From Plasmodium malariae (taxonomy: Eukaryota; Apicomplexa; Aconoidasida; Haemosporida; Plasmodiidae): DNA of 64,000 nucleotides. Position 1 is the stretch's first letter. The number at the start of each line of letters is the position of its first letter. A model generated the notes under the pieces. That model searched no databases. It saw nothing but the letters and a program-made list of their open reading frames with translations, and was not told the origin of the DNA. This document shows, piece after piece, positions 47,801-58,223 of this stretch. The stretch covers positions 496,001 through 560,000 of the forward strand of contig NC_041787.1 in assembly GCF_900090045.1 (NCBI RefSeq), given 5' to 3'. Both the position numbers and the translations under genes were made by a program.

Positions 47801-48403
47801 TCACTGGTTTTTAAAAGTTTAAAAGAGAAAAATTTCAATATTTTCGAAAAATACCCTTATAATATTTTTATTACTTGCAAAAAAAATATCATAAGAGCAA
47901 TTTTATCAACTGATATGAAAAATCATTTCGAATACATTTCCAACTTTAGAACATCAAAAGATTTCATAGATTATGACAACTTAACGAATGATCAAATATG
48001 GCAAATATTTTGTCTCATTTTAAAGGCAGCAGATATTGGTCATTCAACTCTTGAGTGGAACAAACATTATGAATGGACAATGAAAATAAATGAAGAATTT
48101 TATTTACAGGGATTACTAGAAACATCCTTAAATATGCCAAAAAGTTTTTTATGTGATATAACTACCATCGATAAATTAGCTACTTCTCAAATTGGATTTT
48201 TAAAACATTTATGTGTTCCCTTATTTAATGAGTTAAATTATATTTCAAAAAATAAAGATATTTATAATCACTGCATTTCTTCTATTGAAAATAATATAGA
48301 ACAGTGGGAGAAAAATAAAAATAACCAACAAAATCTCGGATTACAGGAAAAATACAAAAATGAGGACTTAATTGACAGAACAAAGCTACTGAAGTTTGCA
48401 TGA
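44852..48403 (+). CDS. Membrane 3',5'-cyclic nucleotide phosphodiesterase (PDE-alpha type), three exons
   Basis: Exons 44852-44876 (25 nt), 45094-47306 and 47600-48403 give 1013 aa. The tiny first exon encodes METDIDQK and joins in frame to DHHIKDG; without it the large exon has no upstream ATG. About six membrane segments fall at roughly residues 334-362, 365-393, 404-428 and 454-525. The catalytic PDEase_I domain (about 640-1000) shows YHNSLHAAQVAHF, spanning the exon 2/3 junction, then HDVGHPG (about 779) and KAADIGHS (about 888), the metal-binding His/Asp set. The enzyme hydrolyses cAMP and/or cGMP. PDE-alpha of P. falciparum (PFL0475w, from memory) is cGMP-specific. Residues about 125-235 are a Met-Asn-Asn-Leu-Ser repeat. 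Confidence 0.88.
45014..45039. repeat. (CA)13 microsatellite in PDE intron 1
   Basis: An uninterrupted CA run, unusual here because nearly all other dinucleotide tracts in the window are TA. Confidence 0.85.
45520..45785 (+). repeat. 18-bp coding repeat (MNNLSS) in PDE
   Basis: About fourteen units of the type AGCAGTATGAACAATCTG, encoding SSMNNL variants (SGMNNL, NSVNNL, SSMNIL). They lie in the cytosolic N-terminal region ahead of the membrane segments. Confidence 0.85.
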
Positions 48404-48682
48404 AGGCGAATGAGCATGCACACATATTTGCATAAATACAGGAACACTTACATGAATATATACATGAATGCAATTATTTTTATCTATTTTTTTTTTTTTT
48501 TTTTATTAGTTATTATATGACTTTGCATTTACTTTTTATTTAAAGTTTTTTTTTTTTTTTTTTTTTTCGTTATTTTGTTTACAAAAAAAATATATTTGAT
48601 TTTACCCGTTAATGGTGATTGTTTTCGTTCCTTCTTTTGTAAAAAATATGCACCCTCATACGTACATGTGCATACATACCTA

Positions 48683-48686
<4 letters not shown>

Positions 48687-48738
<52 letters not shown>
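48687..48738. repeat. (TA)26 microsatellite
   Basis: 52 bp of uninterrupted TA, among the longest pure dinucleotide tracts I see in the window. It can extrude as a cruciform. Confidence 0.9.
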
Positions 48739-48744
<6 letters not shown>

Positions 48745-49142
48745 CATGTATAGTGCGTAGGTAAATACCAGAGTCTATATATGTATATTTCCTTCTTGGG
48801 AACTTTTATTTTTCACGTACTTTATTTTGTTTTTTTTTTTCACTCATACGTGATATACGAAATAATAATAATTAAGAGAAAACAACGTCAACGGCTCTCT
48901 ATTCAATGCTACATGTTTATCTTTATGTAGAATTGTTTCTTATAAGTTGTAAATATAATATTCTAAAAAACGAAATAAAAAGTACATGTATTTGTAATAT
49001 ATAGAAAAGGTCATTTATATATTTCATGGACGTACGCAAAACGCAGCATTCGAAATAAAAATTGCAATTTCCTGTGAAAGAAAATTTTTTTTTTTTTTTC
49101 AAGGAACATCCCATTAATTTTGAACACTGCGCTGAAATAAAT

Positions 49143-49150
49143 TGCATGCA
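49143..49150. promoter_or_regulatory. TGCATGCA palindrome upstream of HMBS
   Basis: A perfect TGCATGCA ending 162 bp before the HMBS ATG; the third such placement among plus-strand genes in the window. Confidence 0.3.
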
Positions 49151-49311
49151 TATATGACTATGTAGGGGGAATGATATACGAGTACTTAGCCTTGCTTATT
49201 ATGTTTATATATACATAAACAAATTTCACCCTTTTCTATCTGAACCTTTAAACCCTAATTCGAAGTGTGCATTGCTACTAATTCTACAAAAAGTAAAAAA
49301 AAACGATAAGG

Positions 49312-50703
49312 ATGCATTTAATGGTTCTCCTTTTATTAAATGTATACGTAGTTATTTGTGTGTGCAGACACGTTCATATAGACTCAAATTGCTTTGTTAA
49401 TGTTTATTATTCAGGACACATAAAAAATAGGGTGTTAAACGTGAACAAATATTTATGCCCAGAAAAGAATTGCAGATATTATTGCAGAAAAAACTGCGAA
49501 AACAATTGGGGAAAAAAATTATTCCTTGTTCAGAAAAGCAAGGAAATAATAATAGGTACTAGAGATTCTCCATTAGCAATAAAACAGTCCGAAAAAGTGA
49601 AAATAAAACTTTTAACGTATTTTAAGAAAATTAAAAAAAATGTAAAAGTTATTTTAAAAACAATAAAAACAACAGGTGATCAAATATTAGACAAAAATGT
49701 TGGCTTATTTGGTGGAAAAGGAATATTCACAAAGGAATTAGATGAGCAGTTAATAAAAAATAATGTACATATGTGTGTGCATTCTTTAAAAGATGTTCCT
49801 TTAGTACTACCTGAACATATTCACTTGTCATGCTTTTTAAAAAGAGATACAATTAATGATGTCTTTTTATCAATGAAATATAAAAGTTTAAGTGATATGA
49901 ATAAATCAAATGCTACAACGGTAGAAATAAAAAGCGACGATAATGATAATGATCGTGATAAAATAGAAGAACCAGAACAACAGAAAAGAAGTAGTGTGTA
50001 CAAAAATGAGCAGAAAAATTCCTCATGTACTGTTGCAACTTCGTCACTGAGAAGAAGAAGCCAAATAAAAAATATATATAAAAATGTAAAAATAGAGAAT
50101 ATAAGAGGAAATATTAATACAAGAATAACAAAATTGTTTAATGGTCAATATGATTCTATAGTAATTGCATTGTGTGGCTTGGAAAGATTATTAACAAAGG
50201 AAATAATTCAAGATATTATAAAAAATAAGAAAAGTAGCATACCTAGTAAACAGCACATAATTAGCTATAATAACACGGATATTGATTTAAGTCTTTTTAG
50301 TATTCAAAAAATAAGTACAAAAATTATTTACCCTGCTTTATGCCAAGGTATTATAGCAGTTACATCAAACGATGAAAATTCAGAAATTACACACATTTTA
50401 AAGAGTATAAATGATAAAAAATCGGAAATTATGGCGAACATAGAAAGAGCATTTTTATATCAAACTGAAGGGAATTGTATGATGCCTATTGGTGGGTTTA
50501 CAAAAATTGTAAGAAATAAAATTTTTTTTAATGCAATTATTAATGATATTCATGGACACGAAAAATATAAAGTCAAAGAAATTGGACATGCATCCAATTA
50601 TAACGATATTGCAATAAGAGCAGCAAGGAATATAAAACAGAAAATGGGTATTGAAAAATTCAGAAAAATAAAAGAAGAAGCAGCTGTGTTTTACACAGAA
50701 TAA
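49312..50703 (+). CDS. HMBS: Hydroxymethylbilane synthase (porphobilinogen deaminase), apicoplast
   Basis: 463 aa, one exon. It joins four porphobilinogen units into hydroxymethylbilane in haem synthesis. Family motifs: IGTRDSPLAIKQSEKVK (about 81-97), GLFGGKGIFTKELDEQL, HSLKDVPL, TSSLRRRSQ, RGNINTRI, ALCGLERL and ALCQGIIAV. The dipyrromethane cofactor Cys is C389 in TEGNCMMPIGG. The first about 80 residues are extra to the bacterial enzyme: a hydrophobic signal-like start (LMVLLLLNVYVVICVC) and then a Cys/Lys/Asn-rich transit-like stretch, which fits apicoplast import. An Asp/Lys/Glu-rich insert (about 203-235) interrupts domain 2 just before the TVATSSLRRR motif. The substrate-binding Arg/Lys and catalytic Asp motifs look intact. 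Confidence 0.95.
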   Translation: MHLMVLLLLNVYVVICVCRHVHIDSNCFVNVYYSGHIKNRVLNVNKYLCPEKNCRYYCRKNCENNWGKKLFLVQKSKEIIIGTRDSPLAIKQSEKVKIKLLTYFKKIKKNVKVILKTIKTTGDQILDKNVGLFGGKGIFTKELDEQLIKNNVHMCVHSLKDVPLVLPEHIHLSCFLKRDTINDVFLSMKYKSLSDMNKSNATTVEIKSDDNDNDRDKIEEPEQQKRSSVYKNEQKNSSCTVATSSLRRRSQIKNIYKNVKIENIRGNINTRITKLFNGQYDSIVIALCGLERLLTKEIIQDIIKNKKSSIPSKQHIISYNNTDIDLSLFSIQKISTKIIYPALCQGIIAVTSNDENSEITHILKSINDKKSEIMANIERAFLYQTEGNCMMPIGGFTKIVRNKIFFNAIINDIHGHEKYKVKEIGHASNYNDIAIRAARNIKQKMGIEKFRKIKEEAAVFYTE

Positions 50704-51953
50704 GCAAAATTTTAAAATATTCCAAAAAATGATTATTACAACTGAGAACATTTATTCATTATAAAAAAAAATATATATATATATATAAGTATCATCCTAT
50801 AAAATAGTAATATATTGAAACTCTATATTTATTTAGTAAATAAAAAGCGTGTACCTACATATGAACATTTATATAATCATATATACATATGTTACTTAAT
50901 CACTTGACACATGATATAAATTTAAATGTTAGAACATTCCTTGCTTTTAAACTATTGACAAGTTATTTTAAAACTTATTTTTTCTGTTTTTCCCTTTCTT
51001 AAATATTTTTTTCTTTACCCCTTATATTATTTTTAATTCTCAAAAAGTTGTTTTATTTTTACATTCAAAACTTCAAAAAAAGTACTCTCTTTTATGTTTA
51101 ATTTTGAATAATCTACAATTAATTTTACATCCTTACAAATTTCAGAGAATACGGAAAAATTTTTCAAAAAATATTATTAATTGGTTACAGGATGTAAATA
51201 CATATTATCATAATATGGTTACGTATGTACGAAAACCCGTTTATCTTATAAAGGAAGATTTCCTTGTCACATAAAAATGTTGCTTCATAAATCGTACGTA
51301 CTTTTTAAATTAGATAAAAAAAAAAAAATTGAAAAAATAATAAAATATAATGTAGAAATAACATTAAAACATTAAATAGTAATATTATATGTTACTATTA
51401 TTAATTTTTTTATTTGTCACAAATTTTTAATTTTTATATTATATTTTTTATCACAATTTTTTTATTTGTTAATGCTGCTTGAATTTAATTTAATAAATAG
51501 AAGAGAAAATTAATTTTTTTTTTTTAAATTATAAGATTTATTTCGGAATAACAAGTTACACTATTTTTTATCCTCACAATTGATAAATATTCCTTTATTA
51601 TAATTATTATCAAAATATGAAGCAACTGTTTGTTAACGAAATTTGAAGTAAATTTCATTCCCAAAAAAAAGCTTTGGCCATAAATCACTTTGTCTATGTG
51701 GGGATACTTAAAATGGAGAATAAAAAGGTGGATAAACATTTTATTGTTAACAAGCTTTTTTCTTTTGTTATAATTTTAATATGCGCTAAGAATGTTATAC
51801 ATACGTATAAGAATGAATGTGTGTATTTATATATTTGTAAGCTCATGTGTGTATATTTATGCATATTTGTACTTAAATAAAATTATCTGCAAAAATATCT
51901 TTATGTACTTATGCCCTGTTCTTTATTTATTATTTGTATATAAATAGATAAAA
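50704..51953. other. Intergenic between HMBS and the 205-aa gene
   Basis: 1250 bp, TA- and poly-A/T-rich. A short plus-strand frame with an ATG at 51713 (MENKK...) could be a 5' exon: a GTGGAT donor would join it in frame to the next gene, but the donor is weak. Nothing else is seen. Confidence 0.45.
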
Positions 51954-52347
51954 ATGAAGGAACACCAATGGAGGTTGTTTGAATATAATATGAGTAAATG
52001 GATTATTGAAAATAAATATATTTTAGATAAGGAAGAAAAGAAAAAATTCTATAAATGTGCAAACTACAGTATAGGTAGTGGTGTGATAAATGCATCGTTA
52101 ATATATTTTTTTTGCAAAAAAAACAATAGATATTTTACACCTGTATCAAGGCTTTTTTTAACCTTTTCATTGGGTATTTACACATCCTTGGTTGTTAATA
52201 AAATATATAGGCGAAAAGCATACACCGAAGTAAGACATAGTATATTATATTGCACTTGTTTATGCACTCATATATATATAAGAGCTTTAGAACTTTTTAT
52301 TGAATATATTGGAAACATGACATCTATAAGTACATATGAACATATAC

Positions 52348-52416
<69 letters not shown>

Positions 52417-53168
52417 CATATACATGTTAGCACATAAAAACTCCATGTAATATACACATATAGCTGCTTATATATAAATAACTTAAAACAAAAAATCTTT
52501 TTTATTTTTGAAAGATATTGACCGAAAAAACAACAATGACTGATAAGGCAGTAGAAATAATGAACGATATATTAAATGTAAATAATAACAATAAATTACC
52601 ATCCAGTGTAACTGAGCAAAAGGAAAAATATAGTAATACAACTGACACAGATTCGAACAATTTTTTGGAAAATGGCTATATACAAATAAATACTGACTTT
52701 AAACCCAAAGGCAACGTAATTTTTTTCAAAATAAATAATTGTGAATTTATATATGCACACATATATATACACGTATATATATATGTGTACCTTCTACAAT
52801 TGATTTTTTTTTTTTTTTTCCAGAATGATGCTCCTTTAACTCAAGATGTGTAAGTCAACAACAAAAAAAAAAAAAAATAATAATAAATAAATAAGCACTG
52901 GTATAAATACCATTCTTCGTGTATTTTTCCCTTTCTACTTTTGCAGAAATGAAAGTTTGGTAAAGGAACAAATGAATGAGTTAGACAGGTATGATATATC
53001 ATAGATATTATTTCGGAAATCCATATTTTTTAGAACCATATTTTTTTTACAAACGGAATTCATATTATAATATATATGAAAACTATTGTTTTTAGATGTA
53101 AAGATCTATCCGTGTGCACAGACGAAAATTTAAAAAATATGATAAAAACATTAGAAAAATTTTCTTAA
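51954..53168 (+). CDS. Small conserved-type protein with two membrane helices, five exons
   Basis: Exons 51954-52229, 52515-52715, 52824-52849, 52947-52988 and 53096-53168 (618 nt) give 205 aa. Every junction is GT..AG and in frame. I do not recognise the family. Residues 1-40 are charged (starting MKEHQWRLFEYN). Two hydrophobic segments follow at about 46-60 and 69-84, with a basic loop (CKKNNRYFTP) and YRRK after the second, a hairpin topology like some small mitochondrial inner-membrane or ER proteins. The C-terminal half is acidic/Asn-rich and soluble, ending in a coiled, Lys/Leu-containing tail. The start follows AAAATG. An extra 5' exon from 51713 is possible. It is convergent with ATP11. 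Confidence 0.7.
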
Positions 53169-53752
53169 AAACCTGACAAAATTATTCTGCAAAATATACA
53201 CAGTTATAATATAATTATGAAATTATACACAAATGATTTAATAAATTTTGAATTAATAGCACATGAACTGAATAAGATAAAAAAAAGAATGCAGACTAGA
53301 GATATAATTCAGCATAAAAAATACATATTTGTATATGTATACATACTCATATATGTATATATATATATGTGTAAACGTATGTATGCGTTATTTAAAATCA
53401 TGTACAAAAGCTGAAATGAATGAAATTAAAAATACAGTTCTACAAATTTTTAATCACATTGTATGCAATTGGCACAAACATACTTACGGTGTCTTTTCAC
53501 TTTCGTAGGCAGAATTCTTACCTTTTAAAAGAATCTAGCGATAGTAATGAATAATATAAAAAATGATTAAAAATAGGCATAGTTGAAAAAAAAATATATA
53601 TAAGTGTTTGTTAAAAAAAATACTGGTGCTGTACCATAGCAGTGCTCATTTGTACACGTTTATGCCCTTTCTTTTTAGGCATATCTGTAAGCTGGGATGA
53701 AATAAGACGGATGAATGGGTAAATAAATACAAGGATAGTAAACAATGATATT
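53169..53752. other. Intergenic, convergent 3' ends
   Basis: 584 bp between the 205-aa gene and ATP11. Lys/Tyr-rich short frames only; no gene is supported. Confidence 0.5.
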
Positions 53753-54322
53753 TTAAAACATATTTTGGAATTTGTTAAAAAATGCTTTATAATTAAAATT
53801 CCTGCTGTCATTATTAAATTTGTACACATACTGAAAATTGTTAAAGTCAGCATAAAAGAATTGAATGTAATTAAAAATTTTTTTGGCTTGATCTTTTGTT
53901 ATAGTATTATTTATAATATTTAATTTTGTTAAAATAATTTCTTTATTTTTTAATTCGTCAAAAAAATTTAACGTAATATACGGCATTGAATTAGACCTGT
54001 ATTTATTATAATCTTCAAGTGGTGTTACAAATACTAACTTATAATCAATAAATTGAGAATAGAAGTTTATGTAACCATTTTGTTTTTTAGATGGAATAAT
54101 AAAATGAGAATTATTTTTGCAATTTTTTTTTATTAATTCATATTTTTGTATATTTATATAATCAGCAATAACATATTTTTCATTTTTATACTTCTCCTTC
54201 CATATGTTTATTATTCTATTTTTATCTTCTTTTTCGAATAATTTTAATTTTACCACATTTTTCAGTTCCCTCGAGCATGGTAGTGAAAAATAAAATCTTT
54301 TGTTACCACTACACTGCAGCAT
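53753..54322 (-). CDS. ATP11: ATP11 (ATPAF1)-family mitochondrial F1-ATPase assembly factor
   Basis: 189 aa, one exon. ATP11 holds free beta subunits of the F1 ATPase until they join alpha subunits in the mitochondrial matrix. The order of family features is intact: NIWKEKYKNEKYVIADYI and YELIKKN (helical start), then SHFIIPSKKQNGYINFYSQ, corresponding to the FxxPxxxxxGYxxxxxQ block. Next come YKLVFVTPLEDYNKY, PYITLNFFDEL and KEIILTKLNIINNTI, and finally AKKIFNYIQFFYAD, matching the family's xxxQxFYxD end. It is shorter than yeast and human members, which carry a longer presequence. Here only about 20 residues precede the domain. Confidence 0.82.
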   Translation of the reverse strand: MLQCSGNKRFYFSLPCSRELKNVVKLKLFEKEDKNRIINIWKEKYKNEKYVIADYINIQKYELIKKNCKNNSHFIIPSKKQNGYINFYSQFIDYKLVFVTPLEDYNKYRSNSMPYITLNFFDELKNKEIILTKLNIINNTITKDQAKKIFNYIQFFYADFNNFQYVYKFNNDSRNFNYKAFFNKFQNMF

Positions 54323-55622
54323 TATTCAATTTTTTACTTTTACACAGCCATTTATTGTATGTACATATGTGCCTATAAATATATATATATATATTTTTTT
54401 TTATGCACACCATATTCACCTTTTAAAACTTCTCATAATTTCCCCTTTTTTTTAAGTTATTTTTCTTCTCCTTATAATTCCTTTTTTACCATTTAATTGA
54501 AGATAATTTAACGAAGAGTTATTTATTATGTCGAATATTTAATTATAAATCTATTTTGTTTCATTTTCCTCCAACCTTATACCACACATCTCCATCATTC
54601 TTCGCATCGTGTGCTCAGATATATGCATATGTATATTTTTAACTTGTATATTATATAGTACACAATACTTCTATTAATTTAAGGGTAAAAAAAAAGAAAA
54701 AAGAATTATATATAAAACTGAAAAATGTGAAAAATAATTACTGAAAAAAAATTTATATTTTTGGAAAAAAAAAAAAGAAAAAACTATTTGCATTCATAGG
54801 CATGAAGAACAAAATGTCACAAGCTAATTTTAAAAGGGTAAATGTGTTTTAAAAAAAAAAGTATTAAAAAGCACAAAACAGTATGTTCGAAGGTGTTTCT
54901 AACTTAAGTATATTCAACATAATAAAGTTTTTACTTGTAAAAAAAAAAAAAAAAACGAATGTATGTGTGCATAATAAAAGCGAGAGAGGTCATTTTAAAA
55001 GAGAAAAAGTCATTTCGATTAAAATATAACAGTTTTTATGAAGAATGTCAAACCAAAAAAATGCAGATATGCATTTTATATGTGTATGTAAACAAGTATA
55101 TGCAGTAACACCATTAAACACAAACAACTTTATTTTTAAAAAAATTAAAAAGTAAAAATAATTAATTATAAAATTCAGAATAACTTTAAGAAAAGTAAGA
55201 ACAGAGCATATGTTAATAACACTAAATACGAAATTGTTCAAATATATATTTATGTACATATATATGTAATTATTCATAATGGTAGGAAGGTGGGGTTATG
55301 CATATCTATGTACGTATTTTGTAATTAAATATAAAATAAAAAAAAAAAAAAAAGTAAATGATAATGTAAAACATGCGTTCTTAAAAGAAATCTATTTATA
55401 AAAGCAAATAGTTATTTTTATTATAAATAAAGAAAAAAAAAAAAAAAAAATAATTAAAAAGTTATACAATGATCTCATAATATTCCGTAAAATGGAATTT
55501 TTAAGGATATTAGTAGAAATGTGCAAAACTTACACATGTATATGTGCATATATACATACATATGTACGATGCATATTTTTAAGTGTACAAGTAACATATA
55601 TATATATATATATATACACATA
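54323..55622. other. Intergenic between ATP11 and the ABCB gene (both -)
   Basis: 1300 bp with A runs at 54938-54955, 55338-55354 and 55434-55450. It should hold the ATP11 promoter and the ABCB 3' UTR. No gene is supported. Confidence 0.5.
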
Positions 55623-58223
55623 TTAGTACGTGTTCTGATTTAAAATCTGCCTCAAAATATCGCAGGGCTTTTCGAGCACGTTATTTCTCAAACCAAATTG
55701 TATCATAGTACCATCATTCAGCACGCCAATGTAATCAACAAAATTTAACAAATCTAGTCTATGCGTAAATATAATAGTAGTTTTCCCCTTCATATGTTTA
55801 AGTAATGCTTCATTTATAATTTTTTCTGATAAACTATCTAAAGAAGAAGTGGGTTCATCAAAAATTAATATTTTATTATTTTTAAATAAGTTTTGTGCAA
55901 GGTATACTCGTTGTTTTTGCCCACCTGACAGAAATGACCCATTCACACCAACATTAATATTGTCATATTTAGAATAATTAATTAAAAAATCGTGAATATT
56001 AAAATCTTTGTACATACTTTTTAATTGATCTTCCGTTATATTGTTTATATTTTTTTGTGTATTTCGCATTTGCTCTGATAGAAAATTATAAATTTCCCTC
56101 CTACGATCATTTATTATTTCTTTCGAATTATCATTTTTTTCAACACTAAAATAATTTTTCTTATTAGTATATGTATCCTTATTATTCACTTCTTCAATTA
56201 ATTTAATTTGTTCCTTTAACATTGACACATGGGCTTTGTACGGATATAGCAAATTAGACCTCACTGAGATATTAAATAGAAAAGGGTTTTGGGTAATAAT
56301 TCCTAAAATAGATCTTAATGCAGAGGAATTAATATTATTGATGGGGAAATTACCTATTAATATATTTCCCGAGTTAACAGAATTTTTTTTTGAGAGCAAA
56401 TTTAAAATTGTAGTTTTTCCACTGCCACTTTTTCCAACTATAGCAACTGACTTATTGTGAGGTAAATAAAATGAAACATTTTTTAAAGCATAATTTTTCT
56501 TCGCTCCATTTTCTCCCCTACTAGCCAAACCACCATCACTATTGCTACTATCACTATTACAACTACCACTATTGCTAATACCAATGTTGCTACCACTACT
56601 ATTACTGATTTGATTAGTACTACTACCTACTGTATTAACATTGTTGTTGTTATCGTACGAAAAAGATACATTATCGAACTTAATTGCATAATCGTCACTT
56701 CTAAGGAATTTAATTGAATCGTTAAGCCAGTATTCATTGAGCTCATTTTTTGGTAAATTTATAATTTGCAAAACTTTGGAACATGATCCTATACATTTTT
56801 GTAAGTCCCCAATTGACTGCATAACTCCTTGTATTCCACTACCACAAAATAAAGAATACATAATTAATGAAAATAAATCACCTGTATTTATAAATTTGTT
56901 AGCTATTAAATAATTTCCATAATTAATTAAATGCAATAAAAAGAGAGAAATGATACTAAAAAATAAGAAATGATTTCCAGCTTTTATAAAAGAATATTTT
57001 GTTCCTGCTTTGTACACTTCATCTAAATATTTTGTAAATTCTCTTTTTTCAAATGATTCTCCATTCAATAATCGGACATTACTTATATTATGTATTTTTT
57101 CAGATGCAAAATCAATACATTCACTTAATTTCTCTTGCTTATATATACTAATTCTTTTCACATATTTTCCATATGATGTGCCAATTAATAAAGCAGTTGA
57201 AACAGGTAGTAAAAAAGAATTAAATAATTTGCTAGGAGATATATGTAAAGCACATATACCTCCTATTAAGGCTGCAATAAAATTTCGTATACCAAAAGAC
57301 AAATGAATCAATATCTTTGAAGACACTTCAATATCATTTGATAATCTAGTTATTAATTCTCCTGTTTTTTGCTTATCAAAAAAAGAAAGATTTTGATTTA
57401 ATATTTTTTCAAATAAACTTTTTCTTAATCGTCTAGTGATTTTTTCTATTGAGGTTTCAATAAAATAAATTCGACAAAAACTAAATGTAGATATACCCAA
57501 AATTAAAAATGCAGTTTTATAAACTTCGCTCATTACATATTTCAATGATTCTTCTTTTCCTCCATACATATTTATTATTTTGCTTATACACATTGGAAAA
57601 AGCATTTGACCTAATGATGATATTAGTAAACATGCCATTGATAATGCTAAATAGTTTCTCTCCTTTTTCAATATTCTATATATATCTTTTATCGATATAC
57701 CTTCCAAGTGACTGCTGAATTTTCTTTCAAACGATTCCTTGAAACTCTTTTTTAAGTTAAAGAACCCGGACTTACTATTATTCCCACCATCGCTACAGTT
57801 ACTTTCACTCTCACTACTACTACTGCTGAAGCTACCACTACTGCTACTACCATTTTTGCTACTTCCTCGTTCACTGTTACCTCTACCGTTTCCACTGTTC
57901 ATGCTAAACAACTTTATTTTCCATTTACTAGGTCCTGTAAATAAACTTCTATTACTATTACCCCCATTTTTTATACTTCCAAATATCTGTGGTGAATTAG
58001 GCCTCTCATTTTTACATATATTAAAATTATTAATATAACTCATACTTTTATTTATAAAGAATAAATTCCTTTCTTTTGTTATATTTGTGTAATTTACATT
58101 ATATTTTGTAACATATATTATGCTTCGGCTTTTATATCTATTTAAATTTCTTATATCTCTTAAAAGGAAAACACGGCGATCAACCGTCAAACAATAATTT
58201 ACCATGATATGTTTTATTAACAT
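55623..58223 (-). CDS. ABCB-type half-transporter (ABCB7/MDR7-like)
   Basis: 866 aa with one membrane domain then one ATPase domain. The N-terminal about 60 residues are Arg/Asn/Tyr-rich with few acids, compatible with organelle targeting. A Gly/Ser tract lies at about 108-150. The membrane domain is about 185-480, with the ELITRLSND element typical of ABCB. The ATPase domain has Walker A VGKSGSGKTT (about 596), a Q-loop in ITQNPFLF, the signature LSGGQKQR (about 764), Walker B ILIFDEPTSSLD (about 785) and a switch His in FTHRLD. All catalytic residues are present. Two inserts are atypical: Ser/Asn/Gly at about 521-571 before Walker A, and a charged block between the Q-loop and signature. It probably works as a dimer; the substrate is unknown. 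Position fits P. falciparum ABCB7 (PFL0495c, from memory). Confidence 0.88.
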   Translation of the reverse strand: MLIKHIMVNYCLTVDRRVFLLRDIRNLNRYKSRSIIYVTKYNVNYTNITKERNLFFINKSMSYINNFNICKNERPNSPQIFGSIKNGGNSNRSLFTGPSKWKIKLFSMNSGNGRGNSERGSSKNGSSSSGSFSSSSSESESNCSDGGNNSKSGFFNLKKSFKESFERKFSSHLEGISIKDIYRILKKERNYLALSMACLLISSLGQMLFPMCISKIINMYGGKEESLKYVMSEVYKTAFLILGISTFSFCRIYFIETSIEKITRRLRKSLFEKILNQNLSFFDKQKTGELITRLSNDIEVSSKILIHLSFGIRNFIAALIGGICALHISPSKLFNSFLLPVSTALLIGTSYGKYVKRISIYKQEKLSECIDFASEKIHNISNVRLLNGESFEKREFTKYLDEVYKAGTKYSFIKAGNHFLFFSIISLFLLHLINYGNYLIANKFINTGDLFSLIMYSLFCGSGIQGVMQSIGDLQKCIGSCSKVLQIINLPKNELNEYWLNDSIKFLRSDDYAIKFDNVSFSYDNNNNVNTVGSSTNQISNSSGSNIGISNSGSCNSDSSNSDGGLASRGENGAKKNYALKNVSFYLPHNKSVAIVGKSGSGKTTILNLLSKKNSVNSGNILIGNFPINNINSSALRSILGIITQNPFLFNISVRSNLLYPYKAHVSMLKEQIKLIEEVNNKDTYTNKKNYFSVEKNDNSKEIINDRRREIYNFLSEQMRNTQKNINNITEDQLKSMYKDFNIHDFLINYSKYDNINVGVNGSFLSGGQKQRVYLAQNLFKNNKILIFDEPTSSLDSLSEKIINEALLKHMKGKTTIIFTHRLDLLNFVDYIGVLNDGTMIQFGLRNNVLEKPCDILRQILNQNTY

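Larger units (their letters stand above)
48404..49311. other. Intergenic between PDE and HMBS
   Basis: 908 bp with T runs at 48488-48504 and 48546-48567, the longest TA tract of the window, and a TGCATGCA palindrome near the HMBS start. No gene. Confidence 0.55.
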
